A stretch of 64,000 nt of DNA, taken from an uncultured Bacteroidota bacterium (GTDB lineage: Bacteria; Bacteroidota; Bacteroidia; Flavobacteriales_D; Crocinitomicaceae). Location: the NCBI GenBank assembly GCA_937899625.1, contig CALCCB010000162.1, positions 1 through 64,000 of the forward strand, written 5' to 3'. A program made the translations under genes and the position numbers. Positions 49,565 to 59,276 of this stretch are shown here, piece after piece. Every line of letters starts with the position of its first letter. Within the stretch, counting starts at the first letter, position 1. Under the pieces are notes generated by a model that made no database searches, was not told where the DNA came from, and saw nothing but the letters and a program-made list of their open reading frames with translations.

Positions 49565-52500
49565 TTATTGCTTAACTATCTTGATGTTATCTGCAATTCC
49601 ATTGTCTCCTACTACATTCACTGAATAAACACCTGCTGACATTCCAGTCATATCCATGTCGAATGTAATGTTTTCAAAATCAGAGATGAAACCATTGTAA
49701 ATGGTAGCCACCGTTCTTCCCGTCATGTCAATCATCCTGATTTCATAGTTTCCTTTATCAGCTGGGGTAACAGAAATTGTAGTCATTCCGGCCACAGGAT
49801 TAGGATATGCTGTAAGCGCAAGTACTTTACTCATACCAGCATTCTTTGCTGCATTCGAAGCCTGAACCACTTCGACAACTCCTGAACAAGCAGACTCAAG
49901 TTCTCCACAAGCGCCTAATACACATCCTATTGCAAGGTGAGCTGGCACTGCTGATGCATCTATACAAATAGTATGCGCGTTCCCTGGATTACCAGGAGGA
50001 ATCTGACACATCTCTACTTTAATATTGCCACTATTTCCTGCTTGACATGTAACATCTACAACACAGATCCATAACTCATCCGTAGCAACACATCCATTTG
50101 CGTCAGATACGCTTACTGTATATTCTCCATTTTCTGTTGGGCAAACTGTAATGTCTGCTCCAACTCCACTATTCCATACGTATGTATAGTCGGGAGTTCC
50201 TCCCTCAGCAACAGCTGTAAGTGATGCACAGGACATAGGTCCATAACCATAAAATACTGTTTCATCGCCGCCAGCATTAATGGTCAACAATGAAGGCTCA
50301 GTGATGGTGATTGAAGTTGTAGAAGAACACCCATTTGCATCAGTCACAGTGTAACTATAGTCACCTGCTGAAACTGTGAAGTCTCCTGTTCCTGAATAAT
50401 CAAGAGTACCTCCTATGGCTGAAACACTGATAACACCAGTTTCACCATAACAATTGATATCATCGCTGATTGAAGAGCTGGCAACGAGCAATTCAGGCTG
50501 AGATATTGAAATATCTACGCTAGAAACACAACCGTTCGCATCTGTTACAGTGTAACTGTAATCTCCTGCCGAAACTGAGAATGTTCCAATTCCTGAATAA
50601 TCCGGTGTTCCTCCAGCAGCAAATACAATTATTTCACCATTTTCACCATAACAATCTATAGCATCACTGATAACAGCATTACTACTTAATGGAGTTGGCT
50701 CTGTGATCGTTATACTTGCGCCAGCATAACATCCAAAGCTAGGTCCAGCAACTGTTGTATTAATAACCCATTCTGTTGGGAATAGGCCCGTTACAGAAGT
50801 TGTTCCATCTCCAGCCGGATTATTATTTGAACTAATGCCATCATTGCTGTACCAGTTGTATCCATAATTTAATGGTAATCCCCCTGTTAATACTGCTGTT
50901 GCAGTACCATCATTGAATCCATTACAAGTCACATTCGTTCCTGAGATCGTGAAAACAGGATCTGCAATTACAGTAACGGTCTGAACAACAATAACCGAAC
51001 ATCCGTTCGCATCTGTAACTATTAATCGATAATCTCTAGTTTGGGATGGAGAAGCATTCAAAACTGTTGCACCTGAACCCGTATTCAACCAGTTCCCCGA
51101 ATTATCTTGGTATTGCCATTGCAATGTATAAGACCCAGTTCCTCCACTAACGCTTGAAGAAAGGGCTGCGGTACCACCAGAACAAACTGTTGCGTTTGGA
51201 GCATTTGAACTTATGCTTGCTGTCAATGCAGATGGCTCTGTTACCGTAATTGATGTCGTTGCGGTACAACCATTTGCATCAGTAACTGTGTAATTGTATG
51301 TGCCAGCACCTACAGTAAATGTTCCTGTTCCTGAATATGGTGCAGTTCCGCCGTTTCCTGATACAGTAACGGTAGTTGTCCCTCCATTACATGCTATTGA
51401 TCCACTGGCAGATGAAGCAGTCAAAACAGATGGCTCGGTTATAACAATACTTGCAGTTGCATAACATCCCCAACTTGGTGATGCAGTTGTGTTGATTACC
51501 CATTCAGCCGGGAATAAACCTGTTACCGAAGTGGTTCCATCTCCAGTTGGGTTATTGTTGGTGCTAATGCCATCGTTACTTGACCAATTATATCCATAAT
51601 TCAAAGGTAATCCTCCTGTAAGCACAGCAGTAGCTGTTCCATTATTTAACCCATTACATGTTACATCGGTTCCTGATATAGTAAATACTGGGTCAGCCAC
51701 AACAGTTACTGTTTGAACAGCAACTGCATCACAACCCAAATTGTTTGATACAAGAATTCTGTAATCTCTGCTTTGAGTAGGAGAAGCATTCATGGACGTT
51801 GTTCCGGAGCCTGTATTTAACCAGTTACCTGAATTATCTTGATACTGCCATTGCAATGTATAAGAGCCTGTTCCGCCTGAAATGTTTGCAGACAATGCGG
51901 TTGTTCCACCCACGCAAATTGCACCATTTGGTGATGAGGTGGTAATCGTTACGCTTGGATCTGCGTTCACAGTGACGGTAACCGTGTTTGAATATCCTGC
52001 CGTATTTTTACAATCAGCAGCCATTCTTCTGAAATAAGTGGTTGAAGTAAGATTCGAAACAGCATATGTTGAGCCTGTAGCTCCTAAAATGTTTGACCAG
52101 CTTGTTCCATTTGAAGAGCTTTGCCATTGGTAATTCATTGAACCATCAAATCCACCCGATGCCTCTGATATTGAGCTGAAAGAAGCACCTCCTCCAGAGC
52201 AAACTGTGGAGGAAGCTCCGATTAGACCTCCATTTACAGGCGGGGTGGAAGCATCTTGATACATTAATGACCCTCCTCCTGTGAGGTATTGACGATCAAA
52301 TCTTGAGACTTCTACGTAATACGTGCCTGATACCGATGGTGTGAATACGGCATTACTTTGCAATGTGCCCGAAGCATCATCATTAGAAGCATACAAGGTA
52401 AATCCATCCGGAGAATAAATTCTTATATATGTATCTTCTCCTGAAAGTCCTAGAGTACTAAATTGATAGGTTCTTCCAGCGTTTAAGTTTGCTGACCAAG

Positions 52501-53080
52501 AATGTATCGCCCCACCAGAATAGGATGCATATGCCGCACTACAACCTGGATTCAATGCATTAGCATTTCCGCTATATTTCCAAGTCCAATCTAATCGAAT
52601 CTGATGGCTTGATCCTCCAGCTTGTGGACCACCCGCATAATATACATCATTTGTTGGACCTGTTATTTCGCGAAAATATAGAAAACCAGGAGAACCCGCG
52701 TTACGACAATCATCTCCAGAATTATAAGAACACCTTGAACCGTTATCATCTTCCCATGCATCAATATAGTAATACAATTGATAAGCATTGTTTGATCGTG
52801 ATCCAATAAAAGTGCCTCCTCCATAATTACAATTACCATTGTTATTACATTGTAAACACCCAGACAAATCTACATTGGTATTGGTATTATCAAAAAACCC
52901 GCCATATGCCGTATATTCCTCGTTCCCGGATTCCCAACAAGGTCCAAAAACACCCCCTTCACTACTAAATACATTCCCTACTCTTACTGAATAGGTTACA
53001 TCGGCAAGTTGGGCATTAATTGAGCTATATCCCAACAATATAACTGATAAAATAAGAAGTTTATTCACTATTGATTTCAT
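49565..53080 (-). CDS. Large SprB-repeat-containing T9SS secreted protein (adhesin-like)
   Basis: Repeats of the form C.G..TVTVSGNGGTAPYSGTGTFTV.AGTYNYTVTDANGCTATTSITVTEP; C-terminal sorting tail LTAYPNPVAGMTTISV...GVYSVNVVGDNGIADNIKIVKQ. Confidence 0.92.
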   Translation of the reverse strand: MKSIVNKLLILSVILLGYSSINAQLADVTYSVRVGNVFSSEGGVFGPCWESGNEEYTAYGGFFDNTNTNVDLSGCLQCNNNGNCNYGGGTFIGSRSNNAYQLYYYIDAWEDDNGSRCSYNSGDDCRNAGSPGFLYFREITGPTNDVYYAGGPQAGGSSHQIRLDWTWKYSGNANALNPGCSAAYASYSGGAIHSWSANLNAGRTYQFSTLGLSGEDTYIRIYSPDGFTLYASNDDASGTLQSNAVFTPSVSGTYYVEVSRFDRQYLTGGGSLMYQDASTPPVNGGLIGASSTVCSGGGASFSSISEASGGFDGSMNYQWQSSSNGTSWSNILGATGSTYAVSNLTSTTYFRRMAADCKNTAGYSNTVTVTVNADPSVTITTSSPNGAICVGGTTALSANISGGTGSYTLQWQYQDNSGNWLNTGSGTTSMNASPTQSRDYRILVSNNLGCDAVAVQTVTVVADPVFTISGTDVTCNGLNNGTATAVLTGGLPLNYGYNWSSNDGISTNNNPTGDGTTSVTGLFPAEWVINTTASPSWGCYATASIVITEPSVLTASSASGSIACNGGTTTVTVSGNGGTAPYSGTGTFTVGAGTYNYTVTDANGCTATTSITVTEPSALTASISSNAPNATVCSGGTAALSSSVSGGTGSYTLQWQYQDNSGNWLNTGSGATVLNASPSQTRDYRLIVTDANGCSVIVVQTVTVIADPVFTISGTNVTCNGFNDGTATAVLTGGLPLNYGYNWYSNDGISSNNNPAGDGTTSVTGLFPTEWVINTTVAGPSFGCYAGASITITEPTPLSSNAVISDAIDCYGENGEIIVFAAGGTPDYSGIGTFSVSAGDYSYTVTDANGCVSSVDISISQPELLVASSSISDDINCYGETGVISVSAIGGTLDYSGTGDFTVSAGDYSYTVTDANGCSSTTSITITEPSLLTINAGGDETVFYGYGPMSCASLTAVAEGGTPDYTYVWNSGVGADITVCPTENGEYTVSVSDANGCVATDELWICVVDVTCQAGNSGNIKVEMCQIPPGNPGNAHTICIDASAVPAHLAIGCVLGACGELESACSGVVEVVQASNAAKNAGMSKVLALTAYPNPVAGMTTISVTPADKGNYEIRMIDMTGRTVATIYNGFISDFENITFDMDMTGMSAGVYSVNVVGDNGIADNIKIVKQ

Positions 53081-53084
53081 GACA

Positions 53085-53657
53085 TTACTTTTTAAAAGTG
53101 AATAAATAAACTATATCTGAATTTGATTCGTCCTCATCTTGGATAGCGATGACAATAGTTCCATCTTTCTCAGCCCTGCTCAATTCGACACTTTTCGCAC
53201 ATGTTGCACACGAGTGTTTCGGGGAAACCAAAATATTTCCATTTTCCAAAATTGACTTTTGGCCGAAAACATAAACCTTGTTAGCATCTTTCTCTGAAAC
53301 TATGAGCAGTTCATTGTCGGATTCCGAGAGAATCAATCCTTGAGAGAACTCTTGAGAAATTGACTCAAGAACTTGAGAAAGCTGAGACTTGTTTGTGTTT
53401 AATTTTTGACGATCAACATCGACAGACATTAACCTAAATTGAACATTGTTGTTTAAATGGTTTAAAACCATTTTGTCTTGTTCGAGCTTGAATGTATTTT
53501 GCTCTTGTTTTTCTTTCAGATATTGATCTGAATATTGCATGACGAGCCTGTTTTCATCAGTGCGATTTTCTTTGGTTACAACATTCTCTGAATGTTGACC
53601 AAAGACGGGTAGTGCTGTGACAACCCAGAAACATAATAGTAGTTTTTTGGTCTTCAT
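53085..53657 (-). CDS. Hypothetical secreted protein with CATC motif, upstream of the SprB-like gene
   Basis: Signal peptide MKTKKLLLCFWVVTALPVFGQ; SPKHSCATCAKSVELS; 4-nt gap to the downstream adhesin gene. Confidence 0.7.
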   Translation of the reverse strand: MKTKKLLLCFWVVTALPVFGQHSENVVTKENRTDENRLVMQYSDQYLKEKQEQNTFKLEQDKMVLNHLNNNVQFRLMSVDVDRQKLNTNKSQLSQVLESISQEFSQGLILSESDNELLIVSEKDANKVYVFGQKSILENGNILVSPKHSCATCAKSVELSRAEKDGTIVIAIQDEDESNSDIVYLFTFKK

Positions 53658-53987
53658 AAGTTAGTTTTTAAGCGCGAACGCGCGAGCAAATTCAATGCCA
53701 AGAAACTTAAATATGAAGAAAACGCATAAATCTATCTGTGGGTGATTTTTTCCATCCTAAAACGGGACTGTTTTTCCAATTTTAAGATGCTTTGTGTGCT
53801 TTATTTTTTGAGTAGAATTTTTTCATTTTTCAGGATTGGGATCTACTTGAAAGAAACCAAGATTCTCGAACTATTTTCAAAAAATCTTGTTGGTCACTCA
53901 TTATAACTATTCGCTTTTTAAAATTATTAATTTTTCATTAAAAGCTCTGTAATTGGGGTTTTTATCGGTTTTTGTCGTTTACATCCG

Positions 53988-54017
53988 ACTGTTATTCGAC
54001 AACAGTTACTTAATAAC
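53988..54017. promoter_or_regulatory. Candidate operator: overlapping inverted repeats upstream of the ssb triplet
   Basis: ACTGTT(53988-53993)-7 nt-AACAGT(54001-54006) overlapping GTTATT(53991-53996)...AATAAC(54012-54017). Confidence 0.3.
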
Positions 54018-54112
54018 CGAAATTGATTTGACCCCCACCTGAATTTTGCAGAGTCAATTCGAAAGTCGATGAGGACAAAAACAAATTTTTCAAACTTTTA
54101 ATTATTTACAAC

Positions 54113-54457
54113 ATGAACACATTACGAAACAAAGTGAGTTTGATCGGAAGACTGGGTGCACAACCCGAAGTAACAACCTTCGATTCTGGAAGGACACTTG
54201 CAAGATTTACGCTTGCAACTAAAGAGAATTATAAAGACAAAGATGGTCAATGGCAGGAGAGCACCCAGTGGCACACGATCAATGCCTGGGGGAAAATTGC
54301 AGAAAGAGTTCAGAAAGTACTCAACAAGGGACAGGAAATTATTCTTGAGGGCAAGCTGGTGCATCAGACATATGAATCTAGTAACGGTGAGAAGCGCTAT
54401 GGTACAGTGATCGAAGCATCTGAATTCCTTCTACTGACGCAAAAGAAAGATCAATAA
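54113..54457 (+). CDS. Single-stranded DNA-binding protein, paralogue 1
   Basis: NKVSLIGRLGAQPEVTTFDSGRTLARFTLATKENYKDKDGQWQESTQWHTINAWGKIAERV: SSB OB-fold signature. Confidence 0.93.
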   Translation: MNTLRNKVSLIGRLGAQPEVTTFDSGRTLARFTLATKENYKDKDGQWQESTQWHTINAWGKIAERVQKVLNKGQEIILEGKLVHQTYESSNGEKRYGTVIEASEFLLLTQKKDQ

Positions 54458-54477
54458 TCAGCTTAAAGAACTATCAC

Positions 54478-54789
54478 ATGAATCACGTAAATCTTATCGG
54501 AAAAGTATGTTCAGCACCAAGGATCGTTGAACTTCCAAATGGCAGAAAGATCGCTCAGTTCACACTTTCAACTAAAGAAATGTATCTGGACGAACAAGGG
54601 GAAACAAAATCACGCAGTAACTGGCATCGGTTAACTGCCTGGGGGAAATGGGTACGAGTTTTAGAAGAGTTAGGAAAAGAAGGGATGGACCTTGCAGTTG
54701 AAGGAAAACTCGTAACCCGCTTCTACCAGAGCAAAGGAGAAAAAAAGTTTATCTCCGAAGTTGAAATCAATGACCTTATCATTCTTTAA
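54478..54789 (+). CDS. Single-stranded DNA-binding protein, paralogue 2
   Basis: NHVNLIGKVCSAPRIVELPNGRKIAQFTLSTKEMYLDEQGETKSRSNWHRLTAWGKWVRVLEELGKEGMDLAVEGKLV. Confidence 0.9.
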   Translation: MNHVNLIGKVCSAPRIVELPNGRKIAQFTLSTKEMYLDEQGETKSRSNWHRLTAWGKWVRVLEELGKEGMDLAVEGKLVTRFYQSKGEKKFISEVEINDLIIL

Positions 54790-54798
54790 TTGAACATC

Positions 54799-55125
54799 AT
54801 GAATAACATTAGAAATCACATCACATTAATCGGAAATATGGGTTCCAACCCGCAGATCACAAATTTTGACAACGGAAACAAGGTAGCTCGTTTTCAATTA
54901 GCAACAGATCGTTCTTTCAGAGCAAATGATGGAAAGATCAAGTCTTCAACCGAATGGCATAAAGTTTTTGCCTGGGGCAACATCGCCGGGTTTATTGAGT
55001 CGTACGGCGAGAAAGGGAAAAAAGTGGCGATTCATGGTAGAGTGGTGAACCGTACCTATCTCAATACAGAGGGTAAAAAAAGGAACGTCACAGAGGTTGA
55101 AGTTCAGCACATCATTGGTCTGTAA
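54799..55125 (+). CDS. Single-stranded DNA-binding protein, paralogue 3
   Basis: MNNIRNHITLIGNMGSNPQITNFDNGNKVARFQLATDRSFRANDGKIKSSTEWHKVFAWGNIAGFIESYGEKGKKVAIHGRVVNRTY. Confidence 0.92.
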   Translation: MNNIRNHITLIGNMGSNPQITNFDNGNKVARFQLATDRSFRANDGKIKSSTEWHKVFAWGNIAGFIESYGEKGKKVAIHGRVVNRTYLNTEGKKRNVTEVEVQHIIGL

Positions 55126-55148
55126 TTTCGTGCGATCTGCAGTTAAAG

Positions 55149-55174
55149 ACCGGTCTGAAAAGGCCGGTTTTTTT
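55149..55174 (+). terminator. Rho-independent terminator after the ssb triplet
   Basis: ACCGGTCTGAAAAGGCCGGTTTTTTTT. Confidence 0.8.
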
Positions 55175-55177
55175 TAT

Positions 55178-56635
55178 TTAATAATTCCGATGATCGTTTC
55201 CGATTCGCGAACGAATTCCTGCGATTGGGAAAAACGTCCATTTATCAATGTGGGTATCGTATCTCAAGTGGGATTCGGCAAAAACACTGATCGAGCTCTT
55301 CTTTAGCGGCGAATAAGCTCCAGATAAAATCAATCTGATGCCATTGTTTCCAACTCCCTGCCCCGTAAAATGACCATAATCATACGGCTTCAGTCCATAA
55401 GGCTGATATACATCACCCCCATAACTATCACCATCGTTCTTATCCAAACCATAAAGAAAATAGGACACGAATCCCTTTACCAACCAGTTCGCTTTCTGAA
55501 TTTTAAATTCACCAAGTATTTCCATCATATTAGCGCCGTACGGATGAGCAAGCGGAAGTCCTGCGTTTCCATAATTCTGACCACTTGAAACGTGTGCAAA
55601 AGTATATGGCCTCAAGAAATTATATTCGATTCTGAAAAAACTCTTACATGTTCCGATATCTGCCTTCCCTTTGATCCCTGCCTGAATTCCATATTTATTC
55701 GCCCACCAACCTGATTTCTTTCTGATCTCCTCCAAGGAAAATTCATCAACTACCAGTTGGCCATACAATGAATATTGCTTGTATTTAATGGTCATACTTG
55801 CCCCTAAGACAACATTGTCCGAAGACCCAAGACTATATTCCTGAGGCCTGTAAAAGATCACAGGATTAAGATATTCAACCTCAAATCCTCGTTGCATCGC
55901 CGTATCTTTTGGTTGGAAGATAACACTCTCGAAAACTCCAAAATTCAACCACTTCGTGGCATTGATACTCAAATGATGTGTGGCCCCAAACTTTGACACA
56001 TAATTTGAAAAATCACCTTCATGCATGAATTGATACAGCACCGAATATTCAACCCTCCAGAATTTTGTTCGGATCAAACCAAAAGGATAAGGCTTTCCAT
56101 AATCACTTAAGAATAAAGATCGCGATCCCTCTCCAATGAAGTTGTGATCAATTCCTGCCTGGAAATTAAAGATCTCATTCGGTGTAAATGACAACCTTGC
56201 TCTTAGGTCAAGAAAACTTCCTTTACTTGCTGAATCGCTCTTCGAAAAATAGGTTCTCGGAATAAAAAGACTGTCTGCATTGAACGTCCCTCCAAGTGCT
56301 GACACTCTTAAGAACCAAGGTTTTTCAAAATTAGATGTCAATGATATTCCACCTGCAGCCCGAAATCCAATCTGATCCGAAAATTTTCCCGTCACATCAG
56401 CAATCGGATCGATTAGTAATCGGGGTTGGTCATTTTCGTTCTTTCCTATGTCTATTAACCCTTTTGAATTAGCTGTAGTCGTCCAGCGGATCTGCGGCCT
56501 CAGTGACGTATGGCTCTCGATCGATAATTCAGCCGAAGAATCCATAGGTAATTCTTCATAGAGCAGCTGGATCTCGTTTTGAGCCACTGACTGAAACGTC
56601 CATAAAATCAATATGACTAAGATCGATCTCATCAA
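55178..56635 (-). CDS. Wzi/RemB-like outer membrane beta-barrel protein
   Basis: FQAGIDHNFIGEGSRSLFLSDYGKPYPFGLIRTKFWRVEYSVLYQF...SINATKWLNFGVFESVIF...EVEYLNPVIFYRPQEYSLGSSDNVVLG resembles capsule-assembly Wzi/gliding RemB barrels. Confidence 0.7.
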   Translation of the reverse strand: MMRSILVILILWTFQSVAQNEIQLLYEELPMDSSAELSIESHTSLRPQIRWTTTANSKGLIDIGKNENDQPRLLIDPIADVTGKFSDQIGFRAAGGISLTSNFEKPWFLRVSALGGTFNADSLFIPRTYFSKSDSASKGSFLDLRARLSFTPNEIFNFQAGIDHNFIGEGSRSLFLSDYGKPYPFGLIRTKFWRVEYSVLYQFMHEGDFSNYVSKFGATHHLSINATKWLNFGVFESVIFQPKDTAMQRGFEVEYLNPVIFYRPQEYSLGSSDNVVLGASMTIKYKQYSLYGQLVVDEFSLEEIRKKSGWWANKYGIQAGIKGKADIGTCKSFFRIEYNFLRPYTFAHVSSGQNYGNAGLPLAHPYGANMMEILGEFKIQKANWLVKGFVSYFLYGLDKNDGDSYGGDVYQPYGLKPYDYGHFTGQGVGNNGIRLILSGAYSPLKKSSISVFAESHLRYDTHIDKWTFFPIAGIRSRIGNDHRNY

Positions 56636-58167
56636 AAATCAGTGTATGAATTTGTTATTGCCGTCTTAAGGCCGATCTGTGCAACAAATGTTTTGAGGGA
56701 TGTTGTGTTGTCGGTTCTGAAATTAACGGCTCCAAACAGATCGAGGTTCACCTTTCTATTGAAGCGATATCCCATCTCCAATTGATGAATGACGATATTG
56801 CCATTCAACTTTGATTCGTTCTTAATCACAGGCAGGAGTGCCAGATTTCTATGGTCAAACAACTGATAATAATTCAGTTTATAGTCCGCATAGATTCGTT
56901 TCCATTCATGATTGGTCCGGAAGACCAATTCATTGAACCCATTCCCTTTGACCAAAGCCATCGGAGTGTTACCATTCGAAAAATTCAACCTACTGTTTTC
57001 ATGTTGATACATCCCATTCGAAGCCTGATTCCACTCTAGCTGGATCATCAGATCCTTCTGTCCAAACAAGCTGAATGCCCTTAATCCCAGCTGTACTGCA
57101 TATTTCTTGAAATCCCAGTTCGTACACCCATATTGTCCGTAGATCAGGTAATTAGTTCCTATCCTCAAGCTCGCGTCAAGTCCGGTAATCGAATTTGATA
57201 AGCTATCAGGAGTTATGAATCCATTTATAAGAGGGATCGGGTTATAATAGGTTGGATAAACGGAACGCACGTTGATCGAATCTCCTTTTGACCAAACGGT
57301 CCCTTCAAACAGAGACACCTTCAAGTTTTTGATCGGTTTCCAAGTAAGAAAATTCAATGAATATACTTTTGTTTCATAGGACGCCTCTACGGTTGTGCTG
57401 ACCGGCTTTCTCATCATATTGATCAATCGTGATCGTAGATAGGAAAATTCAAATTTCCCAAAATGCTGGTCGATCTTGAAAAAAGGCGTAGAAATACTAT
57501 TGTCTGATAGAATAATGGAACGATAACCTACCCCAGTGAAGTGCGGAGTATTCCCTGCTGATATCCATGTTTTCGATAACGGTTGATAGATTATATTTCC
57601 TCGTGCATAAGCATAATCGAAGCCATCTACAGCAAATGGTTTTGTACGGGATGCCCCGGGGATCATTGCATTTTGGGAATTATAATTAGCGCCACCGGGA
57701 TATAATTCTCCAAGGGATTTATAATAGTTGGTCTGATAGATCGCGTATCGCCCCTGGTTCTCAAAAAATGAAGTAGAGAATGAAAACTTTTCCCCAAGAT
57801 CCACTTCAGCGACAAAGCCTCTTGTGTTTTGAAATAGTTTTCTTTCGTTGGTATCCTGAAGATCTTTCCCAGTTGAAAGATCTACTAGCGGTGAAACTCC
57901 AATGTAGTAGTTCTTTCCTTTCGATTCGATCAGGTGTTTCTTAAAAAGGATTTCTGTAAGATCATAGTACTGCTTACTCGAGTCAGCCATTTTTCGGTTA
58001 AGATCCAGTTGACTCTCAAAGACTGGAAAGACCGAAGGAAAGAAATCCCCCTGAGCGTGAATTATAGTTCTGTCCCGATAGAAATTATTTAAAAACAGCG
58101 TGTTCTGTTGGGAGATCACCGATGATGACACCAAACATGAAAGTAGAAGAAAAGCTGCTGTTTTCAC
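56632..58167 (-). CDS. Second Wzi/RemB-like outer membrane protein
   Basis: ISAGNTPHFTGVGYRSIILSDNSISTPFFKIDQHFGKFEFSYLRSRLIN; same layout as the downstream barrel, overlapping by 4 nt. Confidence 0.65.
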   Translation of the reverse strand: MKTAAFLLLSCLVSSSVISQQNTLFLNNFYRDRTIIHAQGDFFPSVFPVFESQLDLNRKMADSSKQYYDLTEILFKKHLIESKGKNYYIGVSPLVDLSTGKDLQDTNERKLFQNTRGFVAEVDLGEKFSFSTSFFENQGRYAIYQTNYYKSLGELYPGGANYNSQNAMIPGASRTKPFAVDGFDYAYARGNIIYQPLSKTWISAGNTPHFTGVGYRSIILSDNSISTPFFKIDQHFGKFEFSYLRSRLINMMRKPVSTTVEASYETKVYSLNFLTWKPIKNLKVSLFEGTVWSKGDSINVRSVYPTYYNPIPLINGFITPDSLSNSITGLDASLRIGTNYLIYGQYGCTNWDFKKYAVQLGLRAFSLFGQKDLMIQLEWNQASNGMYQHENSRLNFSNGNTPMALVKGNGFNELVFRTNHEWKRIYADYKLNYYQLFDHRNLALLPVIKNESKLNGNIVIHQLEMGYRFNRKVNLDLFGAVNFRTDNTTSLKTFVAQIGLKTAITNSYTDF

Positions 58168-58206
58168 GTCTCTAAAGTAAGCATTGGTTCGAAATAGATA
58201 AAATAA

Positions 58207-58233
58207 AAAAGGTCACCAAATGGCGACCTTCAT
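58207..58233 (-). terminator. Rho-independent terminator of the 58253-59038 gene
   Basis: AAAAAAGGTCACCAAATGGCGACCTT. Confidence 0.7.
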
Positions 58234-58252
58234 TAGATTCTATCTTAAAAGC

Positions 58253-59038
58253 TTAGTGCTTTACGATCAGTTTTCTTGTCAATGACTTACCTTCAATACC
58301 TTCGACAGTCACGAAATAAACCCCGTTTCTGAAGTTAGAAGTGTTGATTGGATTTGAACCTTCTGACGCTTGATTCATATATACCACATTTCCCAGCACA
58401 TCAACAATCTTCACTGTTCCTGATGTATTAGAGAGTGTAAGGTTCAATTGATCATTTGCTGGATTCGGAGCAAGCGAAAGTGCAGGATTCAATTTTGGAG
58501 AATTAACCCCAAGCGTAAAGTTGATCGTAAGATCCACTGAGTCAACATAGTTTCCTCCAATCGCATCCGTTATGTAATATCTGAAATGCGCATAACTTGC
58601 ATTGTTCACGTCAATCGTAATTCTAGGCTTGATCTCTGCCAGCTCACTATTCGTTGTTTGATCCGTTCCGTTAACTACGATCGGCGCAGGGTTACCTTGA
58701 GAACTTGGTGTAATATAAAATTCACCCGTTGCATTGTAACACAATGGCGGCCAGCAAAGCTGATCAGCAGACCAAGTAGATGGCATAACCATTGCCCATC
58801 TTGTGATTCTCCATTGTTGATCTGAACCTGTATTGTTCGTTACATCAAAATGTGCTTCGTATAGAACAGTGTTCGCATCGATCGGAGTAACATCCGGAGA
58901 AGAGGCATAAAGATTTACTTCGTGAGTCCCACCAGAAATATCTGGACCGGCTCCGTTATAATGAATTTCAATTCCGTCCTGAGCAAATGCTGCAACCGAA
59001 AAAGAAATTAGACAAGCGCTTAGTAATGTTTTTTTCAT
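58253..59038 (-). CDS. T9SS type A sorting domain-containing secreted protein
   Basis: Signal peptide; ALSLAPNPANDQLNLTLSNTSGTVKIVDVLGNVVYM...GVYFVTVEGIEGKSLTRKLIVKH. Confidence 0.88.
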   Translation of the reverse strand: MKKTLLSACLISFSVAAFAQDGIEIHYNGAGPDISGGTHEVNLYASSPDVTPIDANTVLYEAHFDVTNNTGSDQQWRITRWAMVMPSTWSADQLCWPPLCYNATGEFYITPSSQGNPAPIVVNGTDQTTNSELAEIKPRITIDVNNASYAHFRYYITDAIGGNYVDSVDLTINFTLGVNSPKLNPALSLAPNPANDQLNLTLSNTSGTVKIVDVLGNVVYMNQASEGSNPINTSNFRNGVYFVTVEGIEGKSLTRKLIVKH

Positions 59039-59276
59039 AGCTGATGTTTTACAGTCAGTTCAAATGTAGCTACTAAAATTATGCAAAAATTTTAAAAAAC
59101 CCTAAAGTTCTTGTATTCCTAGAAATATATGTGACGAATTAAGCTCCATTAGAGACAAAATAGGATTTCAAGAATATAACACCTATTTCATTCGTGTGTT
59201 TCTCTGAAGACCTTTATATTTGAAATGCGGCAAGGTTTTTGAAATTCCCACCGCGAAATTGAAAAATAAACGAACT

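Noticed and set aside
49565-53080. Repetitive DNA as CRISPR array or transposon
   Set aside because: Repeats are in-frame protein repeats of a SprB-like adhesin; no short direct repeats with uniform unique spacers, and no cas genes or transposase.
53672-53687. GCGCGAACGCGCGAGC palindrome upstream of the 53085-53657 gene
   Set aside because: Short GC-rich dyad with no second copy or known match; insufficient to call a regulator site.
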